The notes under the pieces were generated by a model. It saw only the letters and a program-made list of their open reading frames with translations. It was not told the origin of the DNA and did not search any database. A program made the position numbers and the translations under genes. A stretch of 64,000 nt of DNA from Mesorhabditis belari (lineage: Eukaryota; Nematoda; Chromadorea; Rhabditida; Rhabditidae), in assembly GCA_958450365.1 (NCBI GenBank), contig CAUEEP010000740.1:310001-374000 (forward strand), written 5' to 3'. Positions 61,711-64,000 of this stretch are shown here, one piece after another. Numbering within the stretch: position 1 is the stretch's first letter; every line of letters begins with the position of its first letter.

Positions 61711-64000
61711 CCGAAGGCACCACCCACGAAAGTGTAAGAAGAAGGAGAAATAATTAAAACGGAAAATAATAAGTGCGCGTTTTATATCCATCAAAAGAAT
61801 TTGTATGCAATTTTTGATACCTACCGTAAACGTAATCGTATGCTAATTTTGATGTGCAAATCTTTTTATTATTTTGCCTCAACAGTTCGTTCGCCTCCCT
61901 TTATCGTTTTCAAATGCAATATTTTCCGATTTTCCATTTGAATGTAAACTAGAAAAGTGAAGAATCAGGTGCAGGAAGGGCGTGTTTACCAGTTTGAGCA
62001 CAAAGTACGACGAAGAATGCATCAAAAACCAATCTCGTAACATTTTGGTTCGGTGCATTTTGGTTCGGCTCGGTCTGATTTCAGTTCAGTGTGCGCCAGG
62101 CTTGAAGCCGAAGCCGAAGCCGGACCAAGAGGCCCCCAGTGTCGGCTTGCTGGGAAATTAGCATACTATTAACTACTGGACGTCGGTTCATTGTTATCAG
62201 TTTACTTAGAGCTAATTTAAGGAGTGCACGTTAACTGGTAATGAGAAAGAAGTCTTCAATTAAAATCTATTAGAAAGGGGGCGAATGTATTTGAAGCTGG
62301 GTCAATTGGCTGTCTAGAAAAGAACTTTTCCAAGAAAGCTCAGCCAAATCGTAGTTTCCCAGAAATGACTCTCTTGAATCTCAAACCAGATCTTTTTCCT
62401 TGAGTTTACCTTGCGTGATGTTCGAAAACTTATTGTTAGATCATTTTTTTTTGCGCTACCAGACCATCTTCATGTTAAGAGGGCGTTGATTTGTGTGTTA
62501 AAGAGGTTTTTTTTGGATGGTTCGAGGACTAATTTAATTGCAAGCTCAGCCTCTTTTTTCGCCTTTTCAGACAGGAAAAGGGAAAATGCAAAAAAAAATC
62601 TATTTCCTCCTAACGGAAATGAATTCTCTTTTCTTTTCTTTTCTTTTCTATTTTGAAAACTTTTCTCATCTTTTCACTATTACTATTCTGAGACAATAAT
62701 TATGGCCCAGCCTCAGAATTTGACCTCAAAGCTCGGAAAATAGGCGGCGCTTTTGCATCAAAAAATAGTATTTTTAGTTGGTGCAAAATAAACACTGATT
62801 TGTGCCTCGCAAATAATGTGTTTTCTAAATTTGCAAAAAAAATATTATAAACTTGTCTTTAAATCTGTCTGTTTTTGAGATCTTTAGAAAACAGAAAACA
62901 AGTTTTAGAAAACTTGCATTATCCTTTGAATTTTCCCCATTTCCTATCTTGCACTACTCGTTTATCCCAAAAAATCGTTCTATTTAGAAGAAAAGTAAAT
63001 ATTTTGACCCGCCAAAGACGCCGATTAATAAGTTTACTTTTCTTTCATCAAGTGGATATTCGAGGATTTCTTTTTGATAGAAAAACGAGAGGGAAAATTG
63101 AAAATGTCAAATCTCACGGTCTGTTCCACCATTTTTTATTCTAAGAATCGGAGATAAACAGGATTTTCTCCGGATTAGAAGTTTAGCCTAACAGCTCTTG
63201 GAAAGGATCAATCCTTCTCTTGGAAAAGTTGATTTTTTTTTCAACTTTATCTTCATCTTATTTTGGAGTCCCATGAGAGGAGTGAATGATAGAAAGTGAT
63301 CTTTCGCGTGGCTTTTTGCCCTTGAAATATTGCTCTTCAACTTTGTCCGGATTTTTTGGGAATTGTAATCTGATCCTATGCGACGGTTAAGCATAAAAGA
63401 TTGAGGACAAAACATGGTGAGTTGAAGAAAGAAACAAACGTACTGGTGTCGAGAGATATGAGCGTTTGTTTGAGGAGTAAACTTAGACCACGCGACGCTC
63501 CTATATAGGGGTTCTTCTATTAGAGCTTTTACGGTAACTCCAGTATCCCTATAGTGGGTTTTAAGGTTTTATTGAAGCAAAGCTGTAACAAGTCAGATAG
63601 AGTCAGTACCAAGATGCTCTTCAAAGACAGTTCTTTGAAAATAACTGTTATTGAAAGTACTGAAATAAAAAACTTCAAATTCTAGGAACTTTCCTTGCTC
63701 CAGTTGCCGTCTTGCACAATTGTTGTTTGGTGTTTGAACTCACGTGAACGCATATTTGGAATGGATGAGAATACCAGTAACTCGAAGAATGCTTTAAGGT
63801 AGGAAAAGAACAATTATTACAAAATGATCTTCAGTTAGTTGAGCCATACATGCTAATTATCTGCTGGCAGGTAAAGACTTTAAAAGAGCTTTTTACAATG
63901 TTGCATTGTAGACAAGTATGTACTGTGTGATGACAGTCAACTTTATGATCTCTGTTCTGTGGCCGATTGGTAAAACAAACTGAAGGGTTTCAGAGATTTT
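61711..64000. other. Right-edge region without a supported gene
   Basis: Low-complexity purine/pyrimidine runs and AT-rich spacer. A terminus-like GAGCACAAAGTACGACG occurs at about 61995, a CCGAAG repeat at about 62106 and (TTTTC)n at about 62631. A possible first exon (MDENTSNSKNALR, ATG near 63763, donor GTAGGA) lies close to the window end, but its partners cannot be confirmed. Confidence 0.4.

Overview
This window is nuclear DNA from a free-living, rhabditid-type nematode. The evidence is short introns (mostly 40-60 bp) ending in TTTCAG or TTTTAG, likely spliced-leader acceptors just upstream of several start codons, AT-rich spacers, and several gene families that are characteristic of or best known in nematodes (UNC-30/Pitx, half-paired-domain NPAX, DUF229). 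Gene models were built by hand: exons were joined by splice consensus and reading phase, and identified by recalled family resemblance. No database search was run.

Left part (1-22 kb) is compact and gene-dense. In order: the last two exons of an SLC35B4-type nucleotide-sugar transporter (+), a complete cytosolic-type valyl-tRNA synthetase (+), a convergent UNC-30/Pitx homeobox gene (-), a complete class I phosphatidylinositol transfer protein (-), an NPAX-like half-paired-domain factor (-), an unrecognised gene made of repeated phase-0 exon modules (-), and a TFIIIC subunit 2 (GTF3C2)-like WD40 protein (-).

Middle part (22-44 kb) begins with about 7 kb of repeats, including foldback/MITE elements and a dead Tc1-like transposase. 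It is followed by one very large gene: a ZMIZ1/2 (tonalli)-type SP-RING transcriptional co-regulator (+) whose 20 exons run from 28870 to 43802. It contains a roughly 8.9-kb intron holding two foldback elements, a tRNA-like relic and GC-richer purine/pyrimidine blocks. Its N-terminal exons lie so far from the rest that an automatic gene finder would probably split it.

Right part (45-64 kb) is sparse and decayed. It holds a DUF229 pseudogene, scraps of a C2H2 zinc-finger gene, a RING/TRIM-like gene or remnant, a broken BPI/LBP-family lipid-binding gene (-), two small unrecognised genes that converge near 61 kb, and spacer. Repeats here share termini with elements elsewhere in the window. I found no CRISPR array, bacterial gene, rRNA or functional tRNA. 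The strongest non-routine signals are the giant-intron ZMIZ gene, the modular-exon gene, the three-copy foldback family and the pseudogene cluster.
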